Assembly: GCA_038145405.1 (NCBI GenBank)
Contig: JAYQPQ010000013.1
Span: 1 to 32,303 of the forward strand
Reading direction: 5' to 3'
DNA length: 32,303 nucleotides
Origin: JAYQPQ01 sp038145405
Lineage (GTDB): Bacteria; Pseudomonadota; Gammaproteobacteria; Pseudomonadales; GM7GCV1
This document shows positions 1 to 8,249 of the stretch, piece by piece; the first letter of the stretch is position 1; every line of letters begins with the position of its first letter. A model generated the notes under the pieces. It saw nothing but the letters and a program-made list of their open reading frames with translations. It did no database searches and was not told the origin of the DNA. Both the position numbers and the translations under genes were made by a program.

Positions 1-345
1 CGTCAGATTCCAGTAGGCCTCGGGATCACTCAGCGTCAGCCCCCAGTTGGTAATAGTTTCACCGGTGTAAGTGTAGTTCTCGGTGGGGTGGGCGCTCTTG
101 CGTATCCCATTGATGTCGCCGTAGAGATGCAAGCTCAGGTCCTGATTGGACAGGTGCTCCTGGGTAATGGGCTGGGCCAGCGGCAGCGAGTTCCACTCCT
201 CGCGGAACAACAGCGCTGCGGCCTCGGGGCTTCGACCCATCTGGGCAATGCCAGCTCCCTGGCCAGCATCGTTCTGAGCAATCGCACCATGGCAGGTGGC
301 AATGGCCAATAAGGCCAGCAAGGTCAGGTGGATTGGATTTTTCAC
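1..345 (-). CDS. Secreted DUF1080-like (3-keto-disaccharide hydrolase fold) protein, C-terminus cut by window edge
   Basis: The first 115 codons of a minus-strand gene are visible; the rest lies beyond position 1. I place the start at a GTG (345-343), because AGGGAG sits five bases upstream and the next eight or so residues start a hydrophobic signal peptide ending in A-I-A before Gln24. Residues 56-66 (PITQEHLSNQD), the following LHLYG...GIRKS stretch and the YTYTG...NWGLTL segment resemble the N-terminal part of secreted proteins annotated as DUF1080 / 3-keto-disaccharide hydrolase-like beta-sandwich domains. That resemblance is from memory of the family, not a search. The gene follows the PQQ dehydrogenase after 29 bases on the same strand, so the two are probably co-transcribed and may act on one periplasmic substrate. 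The substrate is unknown. Confidence 0.6.
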   Translation of the reverse strand, partial: MKNPIHLTLLALLAIATCHGAIAQNDAGQGAGIAQMGRSPEAAALLFREEWNSLPLAQPITQEHLSNQDLSLHLYGDINGIRKSAHPTENYTYTGETITNWGLTLSDPEAYWNLT

Positions 346-374
346 TTTTTCTCCCTCTTCAAAGAAATAAAAAA

Positions 375-2324
375 TTAAGGCAGGCGGTAGGCAATCAGCG
401 CGTCATTTGCAGCCGGATCGCGCAGGAAACTGCCACCGGTGGATGGAAACACCAGGTACTGCTTGCCGTCGTCACCGAGATAGGTGACCGGTACGGAATG
501 GTTGGGCGCATCCAGCAGAATTTCCCACAGCAACTCCCCGGTGCGCCCGTCAAAGGCGCGAAAACGCGAATCATCGGTGGCGCCGACAAAGACCAAGCCA
601 CTGGCCGTGGCGATAGTACCGCCCAGGTTGGGCCGGCCGGTATCGCGCAGTTCCTCAGGCAGACTGTCGGTTACACCGAGGTTGACGCGCCAGGCGATAT
701 CGCCCGTATGCACATTCACCGCATACAGGCTGCCCCAGGGCGGCTCGTTGCACATCATGTTGGTCTCGGGTTGCTTGAAGCGACCCAGCACGCCGGTCAT
801 TTCGTAGGGAATCATGGGATTTTCACCCGGGCCCGCGCCCGAGGTGTCGATCACCAGGGTGCGCTCGCCGCCGCGCAGGCCTATGCCCGTGATCTGCCCC
901 AGGTCCTGCGAATTGACATAAAGCAGGCCCAGTTGCGGGTTGTAGGAAACGCCACCGTAGTTGACGCTGCCATTAGTGCCCGGGAAAGTTACGGTGGGGC
1001 GGTTCCAACCCGGCGGGTTATAGGGGCCGCCAACACCGATATTGTTTTCTTCAATAAAATTGCGACACCATTCGGTGTGCTCGGGGGTGAGCTGGGCAAT
1101 CTCGTCCAGCGTCATACTGACCCGAGCCAATGGCTCGGGCTTCAGCGGGAAGGGTTGGGTCGGCGCTGCCATCTCGCCCGGCACTTCACTGGCTGCCACC
1201 GGTCGCTCTTCCACGCCGTAAACAGGTTCGCCGGTGCGCCGGTCGAGCAAAAACAGGATGCCGGCTTTGGCAATGGTAGCTACAGCGGGAATGGTCTCCC
1301 CACCGTGGACAATATCGAACAGTGTCGGCGGCGCCGCATTGTCAAAATCCCAGATATCGTGATGCACCAGCTGGAAATGCCAGACATAGTCTCCGGTATG
1401 CGCATTGAGCGCGACCAGACTGGTGCCGAACAGGTTGTCACCGTGGCGGTCGCCGCCGTAGCGGTCCCAGTCCGGCGCATCCAGCGGGATAAACACCAGC
1501 CCGCGTTCTTCATCGCCCGTCATACCTCCCCAGAGATGCACGGCGCGCTGACGCTCGACGCTCCCCGACGCCCAGGTGTCATAACCCGGCTCGCCTTCCT
1601 TGGGCAGCGGCGACCAGCTCCAGAGCAGTGCACCCGTCACCACATCAAAGGCGCGGATCATATTATTGCTCTGCGCCTCCGCGATGCCTGACCGGGCGCC
1701 AAAAGAAGATGCTTCGCTGCTCTCGGCTCCGGGGTTGGCCGAGCCGGAAATAATCATGTTGTTCAATACCAGAGGCGGAGAAGATCCGCTGCCGCCGGTA
1801 CCCGCCAGCACGCCATTTTCACCAAATCCGGGGACGCCGAGGCCGGTTTTGGCATCCAGGGCAATCAATCCCCCCTGTCCTCCAAAAATCACACGCGGGC
1901 CGTGTTCGGCATCACCAGGCCAGTACTCCACGCCCCGTGTGGAAGTGAGGGCCTCGTAAGACCAGATTTCCTCGCCCGTAACCGGATTAAGTGCCGAAAC
2001 CCGACCGTAAGGGTTGGAGATATACATCATGCCATCCACGACCAGCGGCGTGACTTCCGACTGCACAAAGCGCCGGGCGCCTTCTGGAATCGTCTGGCCG
2101 CCAAAGCCGAAGCCGCCCGAGACCATCTCCACGCCGGGCGGGCGCAGGCGATACACCCAGGCAACTTCCAGCTGGTTGACGTTTTCCGGTGTGATCTGTG
2201 TCAGGGGCGAAAAGCGCATGCCCCCCTTGTCCTGGCCATAGGTTGACCAATCGCCATCGAAGACAGGCTCGCTGCAGGCTGCTGCCAGCAGCACGACAGG
2301 CAGGAAAAATAGGCGTCCTCTCAC
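375..2324 (-). CDS. PQQ-dependent dehydrogenase (quinoprotein), predicted lipoprotein
   Basis: 649-residue beta-propeller quinoprotein that should oxidise an alcohol or sugar in the periplasm and pass electrons to the respiratory chain. The frame is open further upstream to 2441, but that ATG lies inside the tRNA terminator hairpin. The GTG at 2324-2322 has AAGGAG six bases upstream and gives a clean signal sequence, so I start there. Residues 1-16 form a hydrophobic leader ending A-A-A before Cys17, a plausible lipobox. The mature start DWSTYGQDKGGMRFSPL is the usual opening of this family. Further signatures are FQLVHHDIWDFD, repeated propeller blades of the type ALNPVTGEEIW and AFDGRTGELLWE, and a C-terminal GSFLRDPAANDALIAYRLP segment. 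No cytochrome c CxxCH motif is present, so a separate electron acceptor is needed. The substrate cannot be read from the sequence; glucose/alcohol dehydrogenase labels for relatives are only generic. Confidence 0.85.
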   Translation of the reverse strand: MRGRLFFLPVVLLAAACSEPVFDGDWSTYGQDKGGMRFSPLTQITPENVNQLEVAWVYRLRPPGVEMVSGGFGFGGQTIPEGARRFVQSEVTPLVVDGMMYISNPYGRVSALNPVTGEEIWSYEALTSTRGVEYWPGDAEHGPRVIFGGQGGLIALDAKTGLGVPGFGENGVLAGTGGSGSSPPLVLNNMIISGSANPGAESSEASSFGARSGIAEAQSNNMIRAFDVVTGALLWSWSPLPKEGEPGYDTWASGSVERQRAVHLWGGMTGDEERGLVFIPLDAPDWDRYGGDRHGDNLFGTSLVALNAHTGDYVWHFQLVHHDIWDFDNAAPPTLFDIVHGGETIPAVATIAKAGILFLLDRRTGEPVYGVEERPVAASEVPGEMAAPTQPFPLKPEPLARVSMTLDEIAQLTPEHTEWCRNFIEENNIGVGGPYNPPGWNRPTVTFPGTNGSVNYGGVSYNPQLGLLYVNSQDLGQITGIGLRGGERTLVIDTSGAGPGENPMIPYEMTGVLGRFKQPETNMMCNEPPWGSLYAVNVHTGDIAWRVNLGVTDSLPEELRDTGRPNLGGTIATASGLVFVGATDDSRFRAFDGRTGELLWEILLDAPNHSVPVTYLGDDGKQYLVFPSTGGSFLRDPAANDALIAYRLP

Positions 2325-2423
2325 TCCCCTCTCCTTATATTTTTGTTGAGGTCGGACGGTCCATCTTAGCGCCGACTGATGCGTGCGTGCCACTAGATTT
2401 GTTAAGCTGGCAGGCATCGGGGC

Positions 2424-2452
2424 AATAAAAAAACCCGCCAAAATGGCGGGTT
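2424..2452 (-). terminator. Intrinsic terminator after tRNA-fMet
   Basis: A perfect 9-bp stem (2432-2440 with 2444-2452, sequence AACCCGCCA on the plus strand) closes an AAA loop and is followed on the minus strand by a run of T. It lies nine bases past the CCA end of tRNA-fMet. It also rules out the upstream ATG at 2441 as the start of the PQQ dehydrogenase. Confidence 0.9.
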
Positions 2453-2460
2453 ATTTTTAT

Positions 2461-2537
<77 letters not shown>

Positions 2538-2593
2538 ATTGATCTTTTCGAAGACCCGTCTGGCGTTAGGGTCAATCACAACTGAGGACGCGG

Positions 2594-2622
2594 ATTATAG
2601 GGAGGCGCTTTGAGCAGGTCAA
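2594..2622 (-). promoter_or_regulatory. Strong sigma-70 promoter for tRNA-fMet
   Basis: On the minus strand TTGACC (2622-2617) is followed after exactly 17 bases by a perfect TATAAT (2599-2594). The tRNA begins about 56 bases downstream of the -10 element, leaving a short 5' leader for processing. The stretch just after the -10 is CCGCGTCC, a GC-rich discriminator as expected for a stringently controlled stable-RNA promoter (inference). Confidence 0.9.
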
Positions 2623-2671
2623 CCGAGCCTTTTCGAATAAAGGATAGAGAAATGCAAAAGAGCTTCGATAT

Positions 2672-2698
2672 AAAAACAAAGCCCCAATAATGGCGCTT
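2672..2698 (-). terminator. Possible weak terminator after tRNA-Leu
   Basis: On the minus strand an AAGCGCC / GGGGCTT imperfect stem (one G-G mismatch) with a six-base ATTATT loop is followed by TTGTTTTTAT. It starts ten bases past the tRNA-Leu CCA. The stem is imperfect, so this is tentative. Confidence 0.45.
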
Positions 2699-2707
2699 GT
2701 CTGAAGG

Positions 2708-2792
2708 TGGTGCCCACGTCCGGACTTGAACCGGAACGGCTTGCGCCACTACCCCCTCAAGATAGCGTGTCTACCAATTCCACCACGTGGGC
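2708..2792 (-). tRNA. tRNA-Leu (anticodon GAG)
   Basis: 85-nt class II tRNA. The acceptor stem GCCCACG/CGTGGGC ends in A73 and an encoded CCA (2710-2708). The anticodon stem CTATC/GGTAG closes the loop TTGAGGG, giving anticodon GAG for CTC/CTT codons. A long variable arm (GTGGCGCAAGCC) and the T-loop GGTTCAAGTCC follow. Its place directly behind secG is conserved in many gammaproteobacteria. No strong promoter is visible in the 72 bases between secG and the tRNA, so it is likely co-transcribed with secG. Confidence 0.97.
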
Positions 2793-2839
2793 ATAAAACT
2801 TCAGTTGAGTAACAGACCAATGCTGCTACGGTCGCTGTG

Positions 2840-2854
2840 CTGGCCTACGGCCAG
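2840..2854 (-). other. Small perfect hairpin between secG and tRNA-Leu
   Basis: CTGGCC-TAC-GGCCAG, a 6-bp stem with a 3-base loop, lies just after the secG stop. No T-run follows on either strand, so it is more likely an RNA-processing or 3'-end stability element than a terminator. Confidence 0.4.
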
Positions 2855-2864
2855 TTAGCGCAAT

Positions 2865-3221
2865 TTACTCGACCGGAACGTCACCTGAGGGAGCGACAAC
2901 ATCTTCCGGTACCTCATTCAAGGGAGGCTGTACCGAGCCCGGGGCGCTCTGCTGCAGGAAGGGCAGGTCGGCGGAGACGCCCACTGTTGCGTTATCGCGC
3001 GCCAAAATCGCCAGTGCAAAGCTGGAGATAAAAAACAGGGTGGAGAGAATGGCCGTCAGCTTGGCGAAGAAGGAAAAGCCGCCGGCGCTGCCGAATACTG
3101 TGTTAGCTCCGCCTGAGCCGAAGGATGCGCCCATCTCCGCGCCCTTGCCTTGCTGCAAAAGAATCAACCCAATGATGGCCAAGGCCAGAAAAAAGTGCAC
3201 TATCAAAACCATGCTTTCCAT
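2865..3221 (-). CDS. secG: Protein translocase subunit SecG
   Basis: 118-residue inner-membrane protein, the small accessory subunit of the SecYEG channel that assists SecA-driven export. Two membrane segments are visible at about residues 4-22 (VLIVHFFLALAIIGLILLQ) and 53-72. They are separated by the conserved cytoplasmic loop QQGKGAEMGASFGSGGANTVFGS, whose GKGA and FGS motifs are diagnostic. The C-terminal tail after about residue 75 is acidic and proline-rich and varies between species. The start lies three bases after the tpiA stop, so the two are translated from one message. tRNA-Leu follows 72 bases downstream, as in many relatives. Confidence 0.95.
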   Translation of the reverse strand: MESMVLIVHFFLALAIIGLILLQQGKGAEMGASFGSGGANTVFGSAGGFSFFAKLTAILSTLFFISSFALAILARDNATVGVSADLPFLQQSAPGSVQPPLNEVPEDVVAPSGDVPVE

Positions 3222-3224
3222 CGA

Positions 3225-3977
3225 TCAACCTACCTTTGATTGATTTGCCGCCTGGCAAATCGCAATAAATTCATCTGCTTCCAATGAAGCCCCGCCAATC
3301 AGGCCACCATCTATGTCCGTTTGCGCAAACAACTCCAGCGCATTGGCCGCCTTGACACTACCCCCGTAAAGCAGGGGGATGCTGCGCCCCACCTGCGCAC
3401 GAATCATAGCGTGCATGTCCTGCGCCTGCTCCGGCGTGGCGGTTTCGCCCGTGCCGATGGCCCAAACCGGCTCATACGCCAGCAGACATTTCTGCCAATC
3501 TTGTCTGTCCAGTACCGCCAGCAAGGGCGCCAGCTGTTCACTGACCACCTGCTCGGCTCGACCCTGAGCACGTTGTTCGGTAGTTTCGCCGAGGCAAATT
3601 ACCGGCTGCAGCCCGTGGCGCAGCGCCTGTTGCACCTTGGACAGCACCATCGCGCTGGTCTCGCCGTGACCCAAGCGACGTTCGGAGTGGCCCAAAATTA
3701 CCTTGCTGACACCCCAATCCCGCAACATGCGGGCGGAAATATCGCCGGTGTAGGCCCCCTCTTCGGCAGCGCTCATGTCCTGCGCACCCAGAGCCAGGAT
3801 GCTGCCGGCGAGCCGCTCGGCCGCGGATGCCAGCAGGGTAAAGGGCGGGCAAATTGCCACCTCTACCGCGTTCAGTCCCACCAATTTCAGCCGCAGCTCA
3901 TCGATCAACCGCTCGGCGAATTCTCGCGAGCCGTTCATCTTCCAGTTGCCGATCACATGGCAGGGGGTGAACGTCAA
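3225..3977 (-). CDS. tpiA: Triosephosphate isomerase
   Basis: 250-residue TIM-barrel enzyme of glycolysis and gluconeogenesis interconverting dihydroxyacetone phosphate and glyceraldehyde 3-phosphate in the cytoplasm. Substrate-binding Asn11 and Lys13 are in GNWKMNGS, the catalytic His97 in ILGHSERR, and the catalytic base Glu169 in AYEPVWAIGTG. The flexible lid (WAIGTGETATPEQ) and the phosphate-binding GGSVKAAN and GGLIGGASL turns are intact. Length is normal. The segment after HSERR reads LGHGET where many relatives have an aromatic (for example QYFGET), a modest difference. It sits between glmM (73-base gap) and secG (3-base gap), the usual place in pseudomonad-like genomes. Confidence 0.97.
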   Translation of the reverse strand: MTFTPCHVIGNWKMNGSREFAERLIDELRLKLVGLNAVEVAICPPFTLLASAAERLAGSILALGAQDMSAAEEGAYTGDISARMLRDWGVSKVILGHSERRLGHGETSAMVLSKVQQALRHGLQPVICLGETTEQRAQGRAEQVVSEQLAPLLAVLDRQDWQKCLLAYEPVWAIGTGETATPEQAQDMHAMIRAQVGRSIPLLYGGSVKAANALELFAQTDIDGGLIGGASLEADEFIAICQAANQSKVG

Positions 3978-4050
3978 AACTTTGCCTCAAAAATGGGCGT
4001 GCATCTTAGCCGAGTTGGGTGCTTGCCTCAAGCGCAAAGCGGCCCGGCTG

Positions 4051-5391
4051 TCAGGCGGCCAGCGCACGAATGGCATCAGCTATCTGATTGGCCTGACGCC
4101 TGATCTGACTGTCTTCAAGGCCCTCGACCATGACGCGAATGAGGGGTTCGGTACCCGAGGCGCGCAGCAGGACCCGCCCCTTGTCGGCCAGCTCGGATTC
4201 AACCGCAGCCACCGCCTGCATCACCTGGGGATGCTCCAGTAGCGTCTTACCGTCGGCAACTTCAATATTGATCAACACCTGCGGTACCTTGCGCATGCCA
4301 GATCGCAGTTCGTCGAGGCGTTTGCTTTCGTCTACCAGGCTATGCAGCACTTGCAGCGCCGCCACGATACCATCGCCGGTCGATGTAAGGTCGCTGCAAA
4401 TGATGTGGCCGGAGGACTCACCACCCAACTGGTAGCCCTTCTCGCGCATGGCTTCAATCACGTAGCGGTCGCCAACCTTGGTGCGCACGAAGGGCATGCC
4501 CATGGCCTTGACGGCCAGCTCCAGCCCCAGGTTGGACATGAGTGTACCCACCAGCCCGTTAAGCCGGCCTTCGCGATGCAGGCGCCGCGCGATGATATAG
4601 ACCAACTCGTCGCCATCCACCAGGGCACCGGTGCGATCGACAAACTGCACCCGGTCGCCGTCGCCATCGAAGGCCACGCCCAGGTCGGCCTTTTCATCGA
4701 GAACGCGCTGCTGCAGGGCGGCGGGGTCGGTTGAGCCGCAGTCCTTGTTGATATTAAAGCCATCGGGCTGAACGCCGATTGCGATTACGGTGGCGCCCAG
4801 TTCGGTAAAGACCTTTGGCGCGATGTGGTAGGTCGCACCATGACCGCAATCCACCACCATGCGCATACCAGCCAATGAGAACCAGCGCGGCACCGTGCTT
4901 TTACAGAACTCGATGTAGCGCCCCGGTGCATCGGCAATGCGGAAGGCTTTACCCAGTTGGGCGCTGCTTTTGGTCACCAGCGGCTTTTCCAGCCAGGACT
5001 CAATCTCGCACTCGACCAGATCGGGCAGCTTGTAGCCATCGCCGGAGAAAAACTTGATGCCGTTGTCTTCAAAGGGATTATGGGAGGCGCTGATAACGAT
5101 ACCGGCAGCGGCGTGGTAGGCATTAGCCAGGTAGGCAATGGCCGGGGTTGGCATGGGTCCCAACAGCCCGACATCGGCGCCAGCAGCGATCAGGCCGGCT
5201 TCGAGCGCCGATTCCAGCATATAGCCGGAGACGCGTGTGTCCTTGCCGATCAGAAAGATATTGCGATCGGCGGTGTCGTCGCTCAGGGTCTGGCCGGCGG
5301 CCCACCCCAACTGCATGACAAAATCTGCCGTGATAGGTGCCTTGCCTACCTCGCCGCGAATGCCATCGGTGCCAAAATACTTACGCTTCAT
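4051..5391 (-). CDS. glmM: Phosphoglucosamine mutase
   Basis: 446-residue enzyme converting glucosamine 6-phosphate to glucosamine 1-phosphate on the way to UDP-GlcNAc for peptidoglycan and lipopolysaccharide. The phosphoserine loop GIVISASHNPFEDN contains the catalytic Ser103. The metal-binding loop is D242-G-D244-G-D246-R, the sugar-binding GGESSGH motif follows, and the phosphate-binding RASGTEPLIRVMVEG lies near the C-terminus. The length matches E. coli GlmM (445). The ATG overlaps the folP stop as ATGA (5388-5391), so translation is probably coupled to folP. Confidence 0.97.
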   Translation of the reverse strand: MKRKYFGTDGIRGEVGKAPITADFVMQLGWAAGQTLSDDTADRNIFLIGKDTRVSGYMLESALEAGLIAAGADVGLLGPMPTPAIAYLANAYHAAAGIVISASHNPFEDNGIKFFSGDGYKLPDLVECEIESWLEKPLVTKSSAQLGKAFRIADAPGRYIEFCKSTVPRWFSLAGMRMVVDCGHGATYHIAPKVFTELGATVIAIGVQPDGFNINKDCGSTDPAALQQRVLDEKADLGVAFDGDGDRVQFVDRTGALVDGDELVYIIARRLHREGRLNGLVGTLMSNLGLELAVKAMGMPFVRTKVGDRYVIEAMREKGYQLGGESSGHIICSDLTSTGDGIVAALQVLHSLVDESKRLDELRSGMRKVPQVLINIEVADGKTLLEHPQVMQAVAAVESELADKGRVLLRASGTEPLIRVMVEGLEDSQIRRQANQIADAIRALAA

Positions 5392-6254
5392 GCTTGATTC
5401 CGTTCCTGGTTAAACGCCTGCCATACCCTGAGCATATCCCGGGTTGGCCCTACATCGTGAACACGCAGTATTGTGGCGCCTCCCTGCAGTGCCAGCAAAC
5501 CCAGGCTGATGCTGCCCGGCATGCGCTGATCCACGGCGCGCCCTGTGAGGGTACCGATCAGGCTTTTACGCGACAATCCCACCAGTACGGGATAGCCCAG
5601 TGCAACCAGTTCCGGCAAGCGCGTCAGCAATTGCAGGTTTTGCTGCAGCGTCTTGCCAAAGCCGAAACCGGGATCCAGGCAGATACGCTGTTTGTCGATG
5701 CCAGCGCCACGACAAAGCTCAGCCCTGGCTTGCAGGAAGGCGATTACTTCGGACACCACGTCCTGGTATTGGGTGTGTTGCTGCATCACACCCGGTTCGG
5801 CCGACATGTGCATCAGACACAGCTGCGCCGAGCCCGCGCTAACCGCGGCGAGGGCATCAGGGCGCTGTAGCGCACGCACATCGTTGATCATAGCCACGCC
5901 GGCGGCCAATGCGGCCCGCATCAGGGCCGGCGAACTGGTATCCACGGACAGGGGGCAATCAAAGCGACTGTGCAGTGCTTCTACCACCGGCATGACCCGC
6001 TCCAGCTCCTCCTGCTCGCTGACAGGCTCAGCGCCGGGACGGGTGGATTCGCCACCGATATCCAGCACAGCGGCCCCCTCCTCCAACATCTGCTCGGCCC
6101 GCTGCAGCACGGCATCGAGCAGCACCTGGCCGCGGAACAGGCTACCGCCATCGGAAAAGGAATCCGGAGTGATATTGAGAATGCCCATTATGCCGGGCTG
6201 GCGAAGATCGAGCATGCTGGCGGCCGGCCGGAGTAAAAGAAATGGGGTGGCCAT
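5388..6254 (-). CDS. folP: Dihydropteroate synthase
   Basis: About 288 residues; condenses p-aminobenzoate with dihydropterin pyrophosphate in folate synthesis and is the sulfonamide target. The signatures MGILNITPDSFSDGG, LDIGGESTRPGA (pterin site) and VLVGLSRKSLIG are present. Two starts are possible: a GTG at 6260-6258 and an ATG two codons later at 6254-6252. I chose the ATG, which gives an N-terminus of typical length. A later in-frame ATG at MLDLRQPG has no ribosome-binding site. The ATG lies in the loop of a perfect 8-bp hairpin (6244-6263), which may regulate initiation. The gene follows ftsH after a very short gap and overlaps glmM by four bases. Confidence 0.95.
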   Translation of the reverse strand: MATPFLLLRPAASMLDLRQPGIMGILNITPDSFSDGGSLFRGQVLLDAVLQRAEQMLEEGAAVLDIGGESTRPGAEPVSEQEELERVMPVVEALHSRFDCPLSVDTSSPALMRAALAAGVAMINDVRALQRPDALAAVSAGSAQLCLMHMSAEPGVMQQHTQYQDVVSEVIAFLQARAELCRGAGIDKQRICLDPGFGFGKTLQQNLQLLTRLPELVALGYPVLVGLSRKSLIGTLTGRAVDQRMPGSISLGLLALQGGATILRVHDVGPTRDMLRVWQAFNQERNQA

Positions 6255-6263
6255 TGCCACCCC
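6244..6263 (-). promoter_or_regulatory. Hairpin presenting the folP start codon in its loop
   Basis: On the minus strand GGGGTGGC-AATG-GCCACCCC forms a perfect 8-bp stem whose four-base loop contains the ATG at 6254. The 3' arm is followed by ATTTCTTTTAC, so it could also act as a weak terminator after ftsH (stop at 6270). The GTG alternative start lies inside the 5' arm. Whether it tunes folP translation, ends ftsH messages, or both cannot be told from sequence. Confidence 0.6.
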
Positions 6264-6269
6264 ACCCGA

Positions 6270-8168
6270 TTAGGTTTCCTGGGCAGGGCCACCGAGCGGC
6301 GCAGAATCGTCGCGCGGAGCTGCCGGAATTTCACTGCCGGATGGTCCCTGACCACCGTGCCAATCTTTGGGCGGTCGCACCTTGCGCCGCGCCATCAGAT
6401 CGGCGACCTGCTCGCTGTCGATGGTTTCGTATTCCATCAGGGCATCTTTCATGGCGTGCAGGATGTCTTGGTTGTCCTCTATGATTTTTTTGGCGCGCTC
6501 ATAGCAGCTGTCGATGATATGGCGCACCTCGGCATCGATGGCGTTGGAAGCCTCCACTGAATAGTTCTTGGACACCGCGCCCATGCCCTGCTCGGACTGT
6601 TCTTCTCCGTAGTGCAGGGGTCCGAGTTTTTCCGACAGACCCCACTTGGTGACCATGCTGCGGGCCAGCGCAGTAGCGCGCTCAATGTCATTTTGTGCGC
6701 CTGTGGTGACGCCGTCCTCGCCGTTGATCTGGGCTTCGGCAATGCGACCACCAAAAAGCGAACAGATCTGGCTCAGTATCGCCCGACGGCTCAGACTGTA
6801 TTTGTCGTCTTCCGGCAGGAACTGGGTAACGCCCAACGCGCGACCGCGCGGAATAATGGTGACCTTGTGGATGGGGTCGTGCTCGGGCATGAGCCAGCCG
6901 ACAATGGCGTGACCGGCCTCGTGATAGGCGGTATTGGCTTTTTCTTCCACCGACATCACCATGGATCGTCGCTCGGCGCCCATCAGAATCTTGTCGCGAG
7001 CTTTTTCGAAGTCAGCCATGGACACTGTGCGATGGTTCAGACGCGCCGCCATCAGGGCTGCTTCGTTGACCAGGTTAGCCAGATCGGCACCGGAAAAACC
7101 CGGCGTGCCGCGCGCAATAATGGCGGGGTTGACGTCGGTGTCCAGCGGCACCTTTTTCATGTGCACTTTGAGAATCTGCTCGCGACCCCGAATATCCGGC
7201 AGACCGACATAGACCTGGCGGTCAAAGCGGCCGGGGCGCAACAACGCCTTGTCGAGCACGTCTGGGCGGTTGGTGGCAGCAATGACAATCACGCCTTCGT
7301 TACCTTCAAAGCCGTCCATCTCAACCAGCATCTGGTTGAGGGTTTGCTCGCGCTCGTCGTGACCGCCGCCATAGCCGCCGCCGCGATGACGTCCCACCGC
7401 GTCGATCTCGTCGATAAAGACGATACAGGGAGCCTGCTTCTTGGCCTGCTCAAACATGTCGCGCACGCGGCTGGCGCCGACTCCCACGAACATTTCGACA
7501 AAGTCGGAACCTGAAATGGTAAAGAACGGCACCTTGGCTTCGCCGGCAATGGCCTTGGCCAGCAGGGTTTTACCCGTACCGGGAGGGCCTACCATCAGCA
7601 CGCCGCGCGGGATATTACCGCCCAGGCGCTGGAACTTGGCCGGATCGCGCAGATAGTGCACCAGCTCTTCGACATCTTCCTTGGCCTCGTCCACACCGGC
7701 GACATCGGCAAAGGTCGTTTTTATCTGGTTTTCATTGAGCAGACGCGCCTTGCTCTTGCCGAAGGCCATGGGGCCGCCGCGGCCGCCGGCGCCACCCTGC
7801 ATCTGGCGCATGAAAAACATGAAAACGGCGATAATGATCAGTATCGGGAATGACGCCACCAGCAGCTGCATCAGCAGGCTGGGTTCTTCCGGCAAGCGGC
7901 CGCTTACATTGACGTTATTCTGTAGCAGATCGTCCATCAAGCGACTGTCGGGTACGCTGGGCTGAACGGTCTGAAAGTCATCTCCATTGCGCAGCGTGCC
8001 GAAGATCACGCCGTCGGCAAAGACCACTTCACTGACCTGCTGATTCTGCACTTGCGTAACGAACTCGGTATAGGAGAACTCCGAGCGCGGTGTCGGCTGG
8101 TTCAGGTTCTGGAACACTGCCATCAGAACGGCCGCAATGACCAGCCAGAGCACGAGATTTTTAGCCAT
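6270..8168 (-). CDS. ftsH: ATP-dependent zinc metalloprotease FtsH
   Basis: 632-residue inner-membrane AAA+ protease that degrades sigma-32, LpxC and unassembled membrane proteins. Membrane helices are at about residues 4-20 and 100-120 with a periplasmic domain between them. The AAA module carries Walker A GPPGTGKT (194-201), Walker B IVFIDEID (249-256), the glycine-rich RHRGGGYGGGHDEREQTLNQ segment and the second region of homology ATNRPDVLDKALLRPGRFDR. The protease site is H416-E-A-G-H420, with the third zinc ligand probably the Asp of GAQNDI. The C-terminal tail is Pro/Ser/Gly-rich. A good ribosome-binding site (GGAAGGAT) precedes the ATG. FtsH normally controls sigma-32, and a sigma-32 target (grpE-dnaK-dnaJ) lies in this window. 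Confidence 0.98.
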   Translation of the reverse strand: MAKNLVLWLVIAAVLMAVFQNLNQPTPRSEFSYTEFVTQVQNQQVSEVVFADGVIFGTLRNGDDFQTVQPSVPDSRLMDDLLQNNVNVSGRLPEEPSLLMQLLVASFPILIIIAVFMFFMRQMQGGAGGRGGPMAFGKSKARLLNENQIKTTFADVAGVDEAKEDVEELVHYLRDPAKFQRLGGNIPRGVLMVGPPGTGKTLLAKAIAGEAKVPFFTISGSDFVEMFVGVGASRVRDMFEQAKKQAPCIVFIDEIDAVGRHRGGGYGGGHDEREQTLNQMLVEMDGFEGNEGVIVIAATNRPDVLDKALLRPGRFDRQVYVGLPDIRGREQILKVHMKKVPLDTDVNPAIIARGTPGFSGADLANLVNEAALMAARLNHRTVSMADFEKARDKILMGAERRSMVMSVEEKANTAYHEAGHAIVGWLMPEHDPIHKVTIIPRGRALGVTQFLPEDDKYSLSRRAILSQICSLFGGRIAEAQINGEDGVTTGAQNDIERATALARSMVTKWGLSEKLGPLHYGEEQSEQGMGAVSKNYSVEASNAIDAEVRHIIDSCYERAKKIIEDNQDILHAMKDALMEYETIDSEQVADLMARRKVRPPKDWHGGQGPSGSEIPAAPRDDSAPLGGPAQET

Positions 8169-8249
8169 CTTTATCCTTCCAACATCCCCAAACGGGGTGA
8201 TTACAACTCATACTAGACCCAGACCGGCGCAAAAACCATTGCCGGAATG

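Noticed and set aside
333..1691. Long plus-strand open frame (452 codons) opposite the PQQ dehydrogenase
   Set aside because: It mirrors the codon bias of the minus-strand gene, has no recognisable domain and no ribosome site. The minus-strand protein has clear family motifs throughout.
2325..2441. N-terminal extension of the PQQ dehydrogenase up to an ATG at 2441
   Set aside because: The ATG lies in the terminator stem of tRNA-fMet, and the extension hides the signal peptide. The GTG at 2324 has a strong ribosome site.
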